Source of the DNA: an unicellular cyanobacterium SU2
GTDB taxonomy: Bacteria > Cyanobacteriota > Cyanobacteriia > Cyanobacteriales > Microcystaceae
DNA: 64,000 nucleotides
NCBI GenBank assembly: GCA_002110465.1
Contig: NEED01000049.1
Coordinates: 248,001 to 312,000 of the forward strand
Reading direction: 5' to 3'
The notes below the pieces were generated by a model. The model saw only the letters and a program-made list of their open reading frames with translations. It was not told the DNA's origin and made no database searches. The stretch's first letter is position 1. Each line of letters begins with the position of its first letter. This document shows, one piece after another, positions 18,519 to 27,437 of this stretch. The position numbers were made by a program, and so were the translations under genes.

Positions 18519-18983
18519 CTATGGTGCTGATTCTATTTTAAGCTTCCATCCTTTTTCAATGGGTTCATATCCAATATCAATGCCTAGCTTTTCTACTCTA
18601 TCTCGAACTTGTTGAAACACTTCAACTCCTTCAGGACGAAGCACAACAATTAAGTATTCTTGCTCTTTATTTTTACGGACTTCAGTAATAAGTTTACTTA
18701 ACTCTGATTGAGGACTATCTATCTCAGATAGAGGAACAAATTTTTGACTAGGGTGAAGAATTACTCCATCTTTTCGACATTCAATATATCTCGGAATTTT
18801 GCCTCGATTGCTGCCATCGGTTTCTGTTTTGGCGACGATAGTAATTTCCCGTTGACTACTTAAAAGCTGTGTGGTTAATACGATAATTAATAAAATTAAT
18901 GTCCCAATAGTACAAGCAAGAATTGATAAAAAAGGAAATAATTCAACTTCTACGGAATTACGAGCAAAAGTCCGCCTAGGCAT
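18519..18983 (-). CDS. ExbD-like membrane protein lacking the aspartate
   Basis: 154 aa. A basic N-terminus precedes one helix, VELFPFLSILACTIGTLILL, then a soluble domain ending EYLIVVLRPEGVEVFQQV, then GIDIGYEPI. The fold and end match the 233-aa protein at 16729. In this protein the ExbD proton-relay Asp position reads Ser (FLSILA). It starts 3 bp after the stop of the ExbB-like gene, so the two are translationally coupled. Likely an ExbB/ExbD-type energising unit of unknown purpose. Confidence 0.72.
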   Translation of the reverse strand: MPRRTFARNSVEVELFPFLSILACTIGTLILLIIVLTTQLLSSQREITIVAKTETDGSNRGKIPRYIECRKDGVILHPSQKFVPLSEIDSPQSELSKLITEVRKNKEQEYLIVVLRPEGVEVFQQVRDRVEKLGIDIGYEPIEKGWKLKIESAP

Positions 18984-18986
18984 TGT

Positions 18987-20165
18987 TTAACCCTCCGATA
19001 AATCTTCGGTATCAGCAAAAGTAATCAAACGAGGTTTACTTAATTTTTCGAGGAGAGGTTTAAGGGTATGAATTTCTTTGATCATGGAGTCAGATAATTC
19101 TCTGTTGACTTTTAATTGCTCTTCTAAAACTGATAAAAATTGGCTTCTTTCTTCAATTGTTATTTTATTTATTTGTTCAATCTGTTCAATTAATTTATTA
19201 TTAAACTGTTGAACTTTTTCCAATTCGCCCATAAAATTTTCTGCCAGAGATTTAGCAGCTTGTTGAGCATAATCATGAGCGGGTTCAATTAATTTTTGGG
19301 GACTGGGTAAATATTCCTCAATTGCTTGACCGACTGATAACTTAATAGTAGATTCATCGAACTTATCTGACTGTTCTCTAAAGCGTGGGATAAGATTCTC
19401 ACTAATAAAAATATCAATTCCCAGTAATAGACGAGATTCAATCCGTTCTACTAATACTAAAGGGATCATTACTAAAACACTTAGTAACAAAGCTAAAAGA
19501 GTCGTATCAAATGCCACAGCCAAACCGCTAGTAACGGCTCCAATTCCCTCTTTAATTTGTTCAATTTCTCCTGACTGTTCCAAGAAACCAGAAAAGCCAT
19601 TCACCGCTCGACTAATCCCAATCACTGTACCAATAAATCCTAATAGAGGAATTGCCCAAACGAGAATTCTAGGAAAGGTATAGGATGACTCAGAAGCACT
19701 GAGATAAAAGGTAGAATCATCAAGAGCTAATTCTGTGGCTGCTTTGCGACTTCCTGATTGAATATAAGCAGCAATGACTCGACTACAACGAATCGCTAAC
19801 AGACGATCTTTCTTGGCTAAATTCTTTTGTAAACTTAGTAAATCTGGTGACCGAGGATTATCAAAATTGATTAATTCAGGGAGCCACTGTTTGCGGAGAA
19901 AACTAACTTCTTGTCGCAATTTTACCAATTTTATAACAATCAAAGATAGGACAATCGTTGCTAAATAAACTACTAAATATTGAGTTAGGCCCCGTTCATA
20001 GAGAAGTATTCCCAGAAAAGAAGTTTTAAACGGGAAAGCGATCGCATAAATCACAATAGCAAGTCCTAAGGCAAGTGCCAAAACTAGCCAGAGATTAACA
20101 TCTAATTTTTTGCGCTCATAATCTCCTGACGTTAACAGATATTGATCAGTCCCTTTGGCTTTCAT
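18987..20165 (-). CDS. MotA/TolQ/ExbB proton-channel family protein
   Basis: 392 aa with four membrane helices. Two are near residues 25-90. The conserved pair follows at about 180-240: VWAIPLLGFIGTVIGISRAV and GLAVAFDTTLLALLLSVLV, which carry the family's Thr/Ala channel residues. The last 110 residues are a coiled coil (LEKVQQFNNKLIEQIEQINK). The long C-terminal coiled coil recalls Zorya ZorA, but no OmpA-containing ZorB or effector gene is present. ATG at 20165 is preferred to an in-frame TTG two codons upstream. It forms a unit with the 154-aa ExbD-like gene. Confidence 0.8.
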   Translation of the reverse strand: MKAKGTDQYLLTSGDYERKKLDVNLWLVLALALGLAIVIYAIAFPFKTSFLGILLYERGLTQYLVVYLATIVLSLIVIKLVKLRQEVSFLRKQWLPELINFDNPRSPDLLSLQKNLAKKDRLLAIRCSRVIAAYIQSGSRKAATELALDDSTFYLSASESSYTFPRILVWAIPLLGFIGTVIGISRAVNGFSGFLEQSGEIEQIKEGIGAVTSGLAVAFDTTLLALLLSVLVMIPLVLVERIESRLLLGIDIFISENLIPRFREQSDKFDESTIKLSVGQAIEEYLPSPQKLIEPAHDYAQQAAKSLAENFMGELEKVQQFNNKLIEQIEQINKITIEERSQFLSVLEEQLKVNRELSDSMIKEIHTLKPLLEKLSKPRLITFADTEDLSEG

Positions 20166-20384
20166 TGTCAACTAAAGAAAATTTTAATAAAGACATCACC
20201 TCAGTTTAACACCCCAATTTGTTGATGATTCTTGTTATCTTAAAATCTTGGACATTATTTCAACCATAGAGGCTTCTGACCAAATGTTAGACTGGAATCT
20301 TGCACCTTGTTTAAAATGAGCTAGTAAAGATCGCCAACACTTTGATTTTTGATTAAGTTATATGGTACTGGTGCAAGGTGTGAG

Positions 20385-21863
20385 TCACAGAGATATCAAA
20401 GGGGATGAAATCTCTAGGGGTTGTCTGTGGAACATAGGTAAGGTGACAGTAAAGGTACTCCCCTTACCCACTTGAGAGGTAACGCCAATGGTTCCCCCCA
20501 TTCCTTCGACTAAGGTTTTAACAATGGACAGTCCGAGTCCTGTCCCTCCAGTAGTGCGACTTCTGGCTTCATCTACCCGATAAAATCGCTCAAAAATTCG
20601 CCCTTGATCTGACAGAGGAATTCCTCGACCGCGATCGCATACTTGTAACTTGACAGTTTTGTGATCTTGATAAAGTTTAACGGTAATCACCGAGTTTGGG
20701 TCAGAATATTTGACCCCATTATCAATTAAATTAAGGAGAATTTGTTTCAGGCGGTTACTATCACCTTTAACAGTCAGAGAAATTGATGGAATCTCAAAAT
20801 TAATGGTACGATCGCTATATTGACGAGTCATCCCCCTTACTTCTTCAAGTAAGTCATTGAGGACAACCGGTTCAAGATGAAAGTGCATTCGTCCACTGTC
20901 GGCTCGGGCTAAGTCTAATAAATCCTGTAATAATTGGGTGGTGCGATCGGCTTCAGAGGCAGCAATTTCCAGGGCTTCTCGCTGGATATCACTTAAATTA
21001 CTTCCCCGTCTTAGGGTACTTTGTAAATAACCAGAGACAACGGTTAGAGGAGTTCGTAACTCATGGGACACATTACTGACTAATTGGCGTTGATGTTCCC
21101 AAGCATCGGATAAGCGAAGCAGCATTTGATCAAAGGTTTGGGCTAATTCTTTGACCTCACTAGGGGCTTTTTCTAGACGAATATGGGCTTCTCCTAATTG
21201 ATCAGCAGAAATATTGGCGGTAATCTGACTAATGCGTTTGAGGGGAAGGAGCGATCGCTTAACATACCAAGCGATGGCCATAGTCATAAAAATAATAGCA
21301 ATTAAACTGGCCACCCCCAGACTACGGATCAAACTCAGAAACATAATTTGGTCATTGGTGATATCTTGAGCCATATAAAATTGACCTAGGTTAGTCCCTT
21401 TGACGATCAACGGGGTAGCACACATTAACCAGTAACGTCCATTAGCTAATTGTAATTCTGGTTGGGGAGGAATCCTGGTTAAAGAGACTAAATGTGTTCC
21501 CTCCATCCCCATTTTTAAGGGGGTTGATTGGGCAATAATTTCGCCTTGAGGATTTTCGACCCATAAGAGAGTATTGTTATTGGTGAGATTATCAATGGCT
21601 TTTTGGACTCCTGTTTCTAGGGACACCATATCACTGTAGATTTTTACGTCATTAGGAAAACGTCCGACAATATAGTTAATATTCTGTTTATGGGTGACAA
21701 TCAATATTTTTTGCATTCGCCAACTAATCCAAGTGACAACCCCTGTGAGTCCAATTAGGGATACTGCGGCGATACCTACTGTGAGTCGAACTCCCAAAGA
21801 GGTTGGATCAAGATTGGGTTTGAAATGACGTATCACACGAGAAAAGGGACTCAACAGGTTCAT
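20385..21863 (-). CDS. Membrane-bound two-component sensor histidine kinase
   Basis: 492 aa. The N-terminal helix (VRLTVGIAAVSLIGLTGVV) leads into a periplasmic sensor of about 130 residues, then a second helix (GVASLIAIIFMTMAIAWYV). HAMP lies at about 205-250 and the His box VSHELRTPLTVVSGYLQ near 265-280. The ATPase domain has NLIDNGVKYS, DRGRGIP and GTGLGLSIV boxes. All catalytic motifs are intact. No response regulator is adjacent, so the partner must be elsewhere. The signal is unknown; I do not assign a Hik number. Confidence 0.9.
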   Translation of the reverse strand: MNLLSPFSRVIRHFKPNLDPTSLGVRLTVGIAAVSLIGLTGVVTWISWRMQKILIVTHKQNINYIVGRFPNDVKIYSDMVSLETGVQKAIDNLTNNNTLLWVENPQGEIIAQSTPLKMGMEGTHLVSLTRIPPQPELQLANGRYWLMCATPLIVKGTNLGQFYMAQDITNDQIMFLSLIRSLGVASLIAIIFMTMAIAWYVKRSLLPLKRISQITANISADQLGEAHIRLEKAPSEVKELAQTFDQMLLRLSDAWEHQRQLVSNVSHELRTPLTVVSGYLQSTLRRGSNLSDIQREALEIAASEADRTTQLLQDLLDLARADSGRMHFHLEPVVLNDLLEEVRGMTRQYSDRTINFEIPSISLTVKGDSNRLKQILLNLIDNGVKYSDPNSVITVKLYQDHKTVKLQVCDRGRGIPLSDQGRIFERFYRVDEARSRTTGGTGLGLSIVKTLVEGMGGTIGVTSQVGKGSTFTVTLPMFHRQPLEISSPLISL

Positions 21864-22040
21864 GGAGTTAATTTAGAGAGATAATCAAAATTTTAGAATA
21901 ATATTATTTTCTGATTCTAAGTTAAATGTTTGATGATGTAATTGTGAGTTTTTGCTGAATGTTAGGATGACTAATATTTGGGAAAGTCGTTAAAATCAGC
22001 AGTGAGAATTACTATTCCCTTGGAGATTAGGATAAAGACA

Positions 22041-22457
22041 ATGACAGAACCCTTTAGATTTAGTAATGGTCAACAGGCTAATAATGTAGAAGATTTAATC
22101 AAAATCTGCCAAGAGTCTCCCCAGGAGGGAATTAATTACTTAAACCGAGGAGACTTAGAAAACTGGCTGATGTATATTGGAGAAGCTAATTTTGCCCAAA
22201 AAGCTAAACAAGCTAGGGAAGCTTCTGTGTCTGATGCAGAAAAGTTAAGCCAGTTTTTAGCAAGCTATCAAGTCAAACAAGATTCAGAAACTTCTGCAAC
22301 TCCCACTTCTCCCCCTGAACCTCCTAAAACGACTCCTCCAAAACCATCTGCTCAACCAACGCCAACCTCACAAACCAAGCCTAACAAACCGCCTTCAACG
22401 CCAAAATCAGAACCCACTAATCCTATCGTTAAATGGTTACAAAATCTATTCAAATAG
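22041..22457 (+). CDS. Small soluble protein with Pro/Thr-rich tail
   Basis: 138 aa from the ATG at 22041 (MTEPFRFSNGQQANNVEDLI). A longer frame from 21978 lacks homology-like features. Residues 5-75 form a compact domain with LNRGDLENWLMYIGEANFAQKA. It is followed by a Pro/Thr/Ser-rich disordered linker and a short C-terminal helix (PIVKWLQNLFK). Similar N-terminal domains occur in cyanobacterial multi-domain proteins, but I cannot name the family. It is transcribed divergently from the histidine kinase. Confidence 0.65.
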   Translation: MTEPFRFSNGQQANNVEDLIKICQESPQEGINYLNRGDLENWLMYIGEANFAQKAKQAREASVSDAEKLSQFLASYQVKQDSETSATPTSPPEPPKTTPPKPSAQPTPTSQTKPNKPPSTPKSEPTNPIVKWLQNLFK

Positions 22458-22536
22458 ACAATTGAAACCATATTAGTAATTAGTTAATAGTCATTACTCA
22501 ATTACTTTTGACTATTAACTTTTTTTTGAGATTCAT

Positions 22537-23019
22537 TTAAAGTTTATAGCCAAATTTTCGCAAGATTTCTTGACGAGCTAGAATGTCGTCTTCTGTTTCA
22601 ACCCCTAGGGGAGAATAGCCATCAACTACCCCTAAAATCCCCCTTCCTTGGTCAGTTTGGGCAATAATAACTTGGACAGGGTTAGCCGTGGCGCAATAGA
22701 TAGTACAGACTTCTGGACACTGTTTAATACTGTTTAAAAAATTGATGGGAAAGGCATCTTTAAGTAGAATAACAAAGCTATGACCCGCCGCGATCGCTTG
22801 GGCATTTTCAACCGCTACGGTTTCCAATTCTGTGTCATTTCCTGTGACTCGAATTAATCGTTGTGCGGATGCTTCACAAAAACCTAGGCCAAATTTAACT
22901 TGTCCTGACGTTCCCACCATTACCTCATGTAAGTCTTCCACGGTTTTGATAAAGTGGCTATGACCTAAAATTAGGTTGCATCCTTCAGGAATGTCTAAGG
23001 AGATAACTTGAAGTTCCAT
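22537..23019 (-). CDS. Adenosine-specific kinase family protein
   Basis: 160 aa, related to the PF04008 family described as adenosine-specific kinases. Conserved pieces are [64 protein letters not shown] and [15 protein letters not shown] take the ATG at 23019; a GTG four codons upstream is an alternative. Enzyme activity is a family inference. It sits alone on its strand between an unknown gene and the small membrane protein. Confidence 0.85.
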   Translation of the reverse strand: MELQVISLDIPEGCNLILGHSHFIKTVEDLHEVMVGTSGQVKFGLGFCEASAQRLIRVTGNDTELETVAVENAQAIAAGHSFVILLKDAFPINFLNSIKQCPEVCTIYCATANPVQVIIAQTDQGRGILGVVDGYSPLGVETEDDILARQEILRKFGYKL

Positions 23020-23142
23020 TTTATTTAGCACTCATCGATTAAGGTTAAGACAACTTTCACATCGAGCGAAGCCGAGAGGTTAAATTTCTTAAACTCACTC
23101 ACGACAAAGTTATTCATCCTAAATTCTAACTTCTAAATTCTG

Positions 23143-23235
23143 CTATAGTTGTTGTTCTTGACGATACAATACGCTTTCACACAATAAAGTTAATCCAATC
23201 AGAAGAATGACGGTTATTAATAATAAAGTAATCAT
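23143..23235 (-). CDS. Candidate 30-aa single-helix membrane protein
   Basis: A small ORF whose protein starts MITLLLITVILLIGLTLL and ends in a charged tail (YRQEQQL). A good ribosome binding site (AAGGAAGG) lies 8 bp before the ATG. It resembles in size and layout the small photosystem, cytochrome and NDH subunits of cyanobacteria, but the sequence matches none I know. The spacer around it is otherwise empty. Only position, Shine-Dalgarno sequence and hydrophobicity support it. Confidence 0.45.
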   Translation of the reverse strand: MITLLLITVILLIGLTLLCESVLYRQEQQL

Positions 23236-23367
23236 TTTATTGACCTTCCTTTATCTTTTTTTCTCTAATTTTTAATTTACTCAAAAAAATAATTTTTTCA
23301 ACCTAATTCAGTCTCAAAGATACAATTCAATAAAAATCTTAATGTTTTTTCAATTAATTAGCTTAAA

Positions 23368-24306
23368 TTAAATTTTGGTTACAGAGGAGTTGGTTTGATT
23401 AGCCCAGGACGTATCTTGCGTAAAGATGATATCTACGGTTAAATCATGGTAAGATTGCTGCATTTTTTCGGTAATTTGCATCCGTAGTCTATCTAGTTCT
23501 TTAATACTTATTTGAGAAAATTCTTGGGGAATTAACCAAAAAATGTGTAGATAAATATTCTGACCAGCTTGGGTCATTCTTAACCAATATTGCTCACAGG
23601 GAAACTCCGCGATCGCCGTTTCAACCACTAATCGTAATTGCTTTTGAATTTCAGAATGGGGCGCACCTAAGAGAATTTGATTAGCACTTTCAATAATAAT
23701 TTTAACAGGAACGGGAAGGGTAATGAGAACTAAAACGGTTACAATAATAGGATCAGCATAGGGAACTAAATTTGACCATGAGGTTCCTTGAATGAAAGCG
23801 ACAATACCAAAAGCAACCCCTACTGATAGACTAATAAGTCCATTAATCAACCAGTTTTGTGCGTCTACAATAAGTATTGAAGATCCTGTTTTTTTGGCTA
23901 TAAATTTTTGACTAATCCCAATGATTAAACAACCAGAGGCGGCGATAATTGCATAGATAACCCCTAGTCCAGCATTTAGCATTCTTCCCCCGTGTAACAA
24001 AGCACTAATCGCTGAAAATAGGGCAAATAGAGAAAGAATAAAAATTAGTAATCCTTTACTCAGATTAACTAAGGGAATAAAACTTAAATAACCAAATTGA
24101 AATTGACTTCCTTCAGGTTGTTTAACTAACCAAGCAATCCATAATGAGGCGACAGCCATCATCAAACTAATAATATTAAAAAAACCATCAAGTAAAATCG
24201 CTTCTGACTCAATATAGAGTCCAAAAGAAATGCCTAAAATAGACATAAATAAAGCACCATATATAGACAAATATAGCCCTGTTTTTTCAAGTTTTTGGCG
24301 ATTCAT
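23368..24306 (-). CDS. Cation diffusion facilitator (CDF) family transporter
   Basis: 312 aa with about six membrane helices, starting near YLSIYGALFMSILGISFGL. The second helix contains the family's Asp/Gly element (LLDGFFNIISLMMAVASLW). The C-terminal cytoplasmic domain of about 90 residues ends in a ferredoxin-like fold (LTVDIIFTQ). The usual metal-site HxxxD of helix V reads DAQNWLING here, so one His is replaced by Asp/Asn-type residues. Metal specificity is unknown. No metal regulator is adjacent. Confidence 0.82.
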   Translation of the reverse strand: MNRQKLEKTGLYLSIYGALFMSILGISFGLYIESEAILLDGFFNIISLMMAVASLWIAWLVKQPEGSQFQFGYLSFIPLVNLSKGLLIFILSLFALFSAISALLHGGRMLNAGLGVIYAIIAASGCLIIGISQKFIAKKTGSSILIVDAQNWLINGLISLSVGVAFGIVAFIQGTSWSNLVPYADPIIVTVLVLITLPVPVKIIIESANQILLGAPHSEIQKQLRLVVETAIAEFPCEQYWLRMTQAGQNIYLHIFWLIPQEFSQISIKELDRLRMQITEKMQQSYHDLTVDIIFTQDTSWANQTNSSVTKI

Positions 24307-24448
24307 AAATCATAAATTATTAATTGCAATTACTTTTTATTTTGTTTTGTGACATACATAAATTAAGGGCTTTAGCCCTTACTAAAAACTTTCTATAGTC
24401 TAAGTTGAGGAGGATAGAGACTACTAAATCTCTATCCCATATTAACTA

Positions 24449-26215
24449 TTAACTATTAACTCTGACTGCTTCACTTTTTAATAAAGCTTTAGTTTCGGAT
24501 TCCCCCGATTTCCGTAGTTGCTTAGTCATTTCTAACCCCGTCAAAGTAATAATTAAATATTGACCCAGAATCGAAAAAATAATTGTAGATGTGGTTCCCA
24601 ATTTGGCACAATGTTCAAGAATAATTAGGGGGAAAAAACTAAAAAGCCAAGGGGACATTATATCATTAGGATTCAGTCCTAGAATGCCAAAACAGATGGG
24701 AGGTAAAATAATCAATGAAGTTACTCCTAACATCGCTAAAAAATTACGTTTAGGCGTTTTCATTAGTAAAATTCGTTGGGCAACCAATCCAGCCATTAAA
24801 ACCATGTTTAAACCCAAGAATAAACCCAATACAAGCCACCATTTTAGAGACCCTAATGGAGTGATGGCAATAGAGGGAAATAAGTAGAGGAAAATAAGCC
24901 CTAAATTAAGGGTAATAGCGACCGTTGAGGGACTTCTTTCCCCGAATACTAAATCTGCAAGAATAGACCGATGATGATGGTGTGTTTGATGACGATATCT
25001 CGCCCAGTCTTGTAGGGGTTGACGGTCAGGACTTAAGGCTGCAATCAACAGTAAAATAAACCCTAGGATAAACATTTGCAATATAGCAAAGTTGTCAAAA
25101 ATATCATACTTAAAGTGTCGATTTTGCTCAATTTGAAAGACAAATCCTAATACCATCGTAATAAAACTTACTGATAACCAATAGCTTTGGGCTTTGCTTA
25201 ACCAGGTTGCTATAGGATTATGAAAACGGCGTTTTAAAGCTTGGGAAATCCAATAAGTCCATAAACTGTAATTCACTAGCAGAAAACCAATGCCTAACCA
25301 AGTATTATTCCATAAACTTTGTCCATACCAGAGAAGGTTGTGAATATCTTCGTAGTTAAAATCTATGGTGTTTGTGGGTAAAAATGTAGATTCGGCTAAG
25401 TAGGATAAAATAGTTCCTGGATAAAAAATCGTAATCCAGTCAAAAGGATTATTATAGATAAAAGTTCCTGAAGAATAGGTCATCATTCCTGTCATGACAA
25501 ACAAGAAAAACAAGACTAACCCACTGCCTAAAAATGCCTGAAATCCTCCTAAACCAGAATTCATTAAACCAAACAACAAAGCAAAGTTAAAAAAGAAAGC
25601 ACAACTGGCTAACAGTACGCCATAGAAAGCGAAAATTAAACCGATGGGAATATGGGCTTGCCACCCAGCAATTAAATGTAAGGGTAATGCTAACAATCCT
25701 AGAAAGTAAACTAAACTAGGAACTCCTAATAGTTTCCCCATCAAAATATTATCAGCAGACCGAGGACTTAAACGAATAAAATTAAGGGTTCCTCGACTTT
25801 CTTCTTTAGATAAATCATTAATCAGTAGGTAAGTTCCGGCAACCAATACAACAAACATTCCAATGATGCTAAGGATACGAAAAATATCAAACCACCACAG
25901 TTGCCAATTAATCACCCAATGACCCAATAAATCAGTTATACAATAGGGGTTAGCGTAATGGGAATGACGATAAACATCAGGAGGAGGACTGGCGGTACAA
26001 TAACGATTAAACTGATTCAATCCTCCCGTTGGTTGGGTAATCGCAAGGTCAATTTCTTTCGGGAGGTTGCTCCCAAAAATCACTAACAAAAAACATTGAC
26101 TAATAAGAGCGATCGCTGCAGCGATCGCCATGTTTCTTTTATTTAGCCGTCCTTTGAGTTCCCGCAATAACTGGGGATTCCAATCTCCAAGGCGATCAAG
26201 GGCTGTTGTCAGCAT
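24449..26215 (-). CDS. ABC-2 type exporter permease
   Basis: 588 aa from the ATG at 26215 (an in-frame GTG eight codons upstream is less likely). It is hydrophobic with 10-12 predicted membrane helices. It is preceded by a short N-terminal amphipathic region, and a typical ABC-2 motif (SKEESRGTLNFIRLSPRSADNIL) follows the second helix. It lies 233 bp downstream of the ATPase gene on the same strand, forming an exporter. Substrate unknown. A heptamer-like repeat (TTAACTA) precedes its 3' end. Confidence 0.85.
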   Translation of the reverse strand: MLTTALDRLGDWNPQLLRELKGRLNKRNMAIAAAIALISQCFLLVIFGSNLPKEIDLAITQPTGGLNQFNRYCTASPPPDVYRHSHYANPYCITDLLGHWVINWQLWWFDIFRILSIIGMFVVLVAGTYLLINDLSKEESRGTLNFIRLSPRSADNILMGKLLGVPSLVYFLGLLALPLHLIAGWQAHIPIGLIFAFYGVLLASCAFFFNFALLFGLMNSGLGGFQAFLGSGLVLFFLFVMTGMMTYSSGTFIYNNPFDWITIFYPGTILSYLAESTFLPTNTIDFNYEDIHNLLWYGQSLWNNTWLGIGFLLVNYSLWTYWISQALKRRFHNPIATWLSKAQSYWLSVSFITMVLGFVFQIEQNRHFKYDIFDNFAILQMFILGFILLLIAALSPDRQPLQDWARYRHQTHHHHRSILADLVFGERSPSTVAITLNLGLIFLYLFPSIAITPLGSLKWWLVLGLFLGLNMVLMAGLVAQRILLMKTPKRNFLAMLGVTSLIILPPICFGILGLNPNDIMSPWLFSFFPLIILEHCAKLGTTSTIIFSILGQYLIITLTGLEMTKQLRKSGESETKALLKSEAVRVNS

Positions 26216-26448
26216 TACCACGTCCTCAGTCAAATTCACAAAGTGTTTTACAAAAATTAATCTTTATTGAGATGAATTATCCATCATTGTTCAATGATAA
26301 TGTTTTTATTGGTTTTTTAGGGTAACTTAGTGTGCGATTGAAAAATTATCACTCACTAATATATTTACAAAGAAAAAGGAAGGTCAATGTCCTTCCTTCT
26401 CACCTTTAATTAAATTGAAAGAATTTTAATGGGGACGACGAGGCAATT

Positions 26449-27399
26449 TTAGCTCACTTGTTTGTGTCCTAACTTCAGAAAAATGGTTTCTAAATCTTCT
26501 TGGGTGCAATAAAATTCTCGGATAGGAATTCCTTCCGTGATTAGCGATCGCAGTAAGTCTACACTTTCTTCATCGTCTCCCGAAAAATTCACCCGCAGAC
26601 TATTCTTTTCTGGAATAAGTTCCCATTCTTCTACTAAAGGATGTTTTTTTAATTCTCTTTTTAAGACTTCTAAATCTCCCAAAGTAGCAATAATAATTTG
26701 TTGTAAAGATAATCGTTGATATAGTTCGCTTAAGGAGGTACTTTCTACGAGACATCCTAGTTCCATAATACCCACCGATGTACATAACTGAGCTAAATCA
26801 CTGAGAACGTGAGAAGAAATTAAAATAGTCATTCCCGCTAGTTGTAGAACCTTAATAATTTCTCTAAACTGCATTCTGGCAATGGGATCTAACCCTGATA
26901 CTGGTTCATCTAAAAGTAATAACATGGGTTCATGGATAATGGTTCTCGCTAAACTTAAGCGCTGTTTCATTCCCCGTGATAAGCTATTAATTTTCCTGTG
27001 ACGTTTACTGGTTAATTGAACTAATTCGAGAACCTCTTGAATACGACGACGACGATGGGGAGATTTGAGGTGATAAAGTCGTGCAAAATAGTCTAAATAA
27101 TCCCAAACATTCAAGTCTTCATAGAGAGGAAAGTCATCGGGAAGATAGCCTAATTGCTGTTTGAGACGGGGGTTACTATTATTTCGGAATAAGCGATCGC
27201 CGTAGAGATAAATTTCGCCTGTGGTAGGTTCTTCATCGGTCGATAACATCCGAATTAGGGTCGTTTTCCCCGCACCATTAGGACCAATTAGTCCATAAAC
27301 TTCCCCTGTTTCTACTTGTAATTCTACTTGATTAACTGCCACATAACGGTCAAATTGTTTAGTGAGACCATGGGTAGCGATCGCTAGTTCTTGTTCCAT
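26449..27399 (-). CDS. ABC transporter ATP-binding protein
   Basis: 316 aa. It has Walker A GLIGPNGAGKTTLIRML, Q-loop QQLGYLPDDFPLYEDL, signature LSRGMKQRLSLARTI, Walker B LLLLDEPVSGLDPIAR and the H-loop SSHVL. This is the DrrA/CcmA-like subfamily that pairs with ABC-2 permeases, and the permease follows directly. An ATG at 27399 starts EQELAIATHGLTKQFD; an in-frame TTG two codons upstream exists. The C-terminal 80 residues form a helical extension typical of exporters. Confidence 0.92.
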   Translation of the reverse strand: MEQELAIATHGLTKQFDRYVAVNQVELQVETGEVYGLIGPNGAGKTTLIRMLSTDEEPTTGEIYLYGDRLFRNNSNPRLKQQLGYLPDDFPLYEDLNVWDYLDYFARLYHLKSPHRRRRIQEVLELVQLTSKRHRKINSLSRGMKQRLSLARTIIHEPMLLLLDEPVSGLDPIARMQFREIIKVLQLAGMTILISSHVLSDLAQLCTSVGIMELGCLVESTSLSELYQRLSLQQIIIATLGDLEVLKRELKKHPLVEEWELIPEKNSLRVNFSGDDEESVDLLRSLITEGIPIREFYCTQEDLETIFLKLGHKQVS

Positions 27400-27436
27400 T
27401 ATCAACTATCAACTATCAACTATCAACTATCAACTA
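27400..27436. repeat. Short tandem heptamer repeat (TATCAAC)
   Basis: Five near-perfect copies of the 7-mer between the ABC ATPase start and the RNase III-like gene end. Same unit as at 13276. Confidence 0.85.
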
Positions 27437-27437
27437 C

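Noticed and set aside
16729-20165. Zorya-type defence system
   Set aside because: The ExbB-like coiled coil recalls ZorA, but there is no OmpA-domain ZorB and no helicase or nuclease effector in the neighbourhood.
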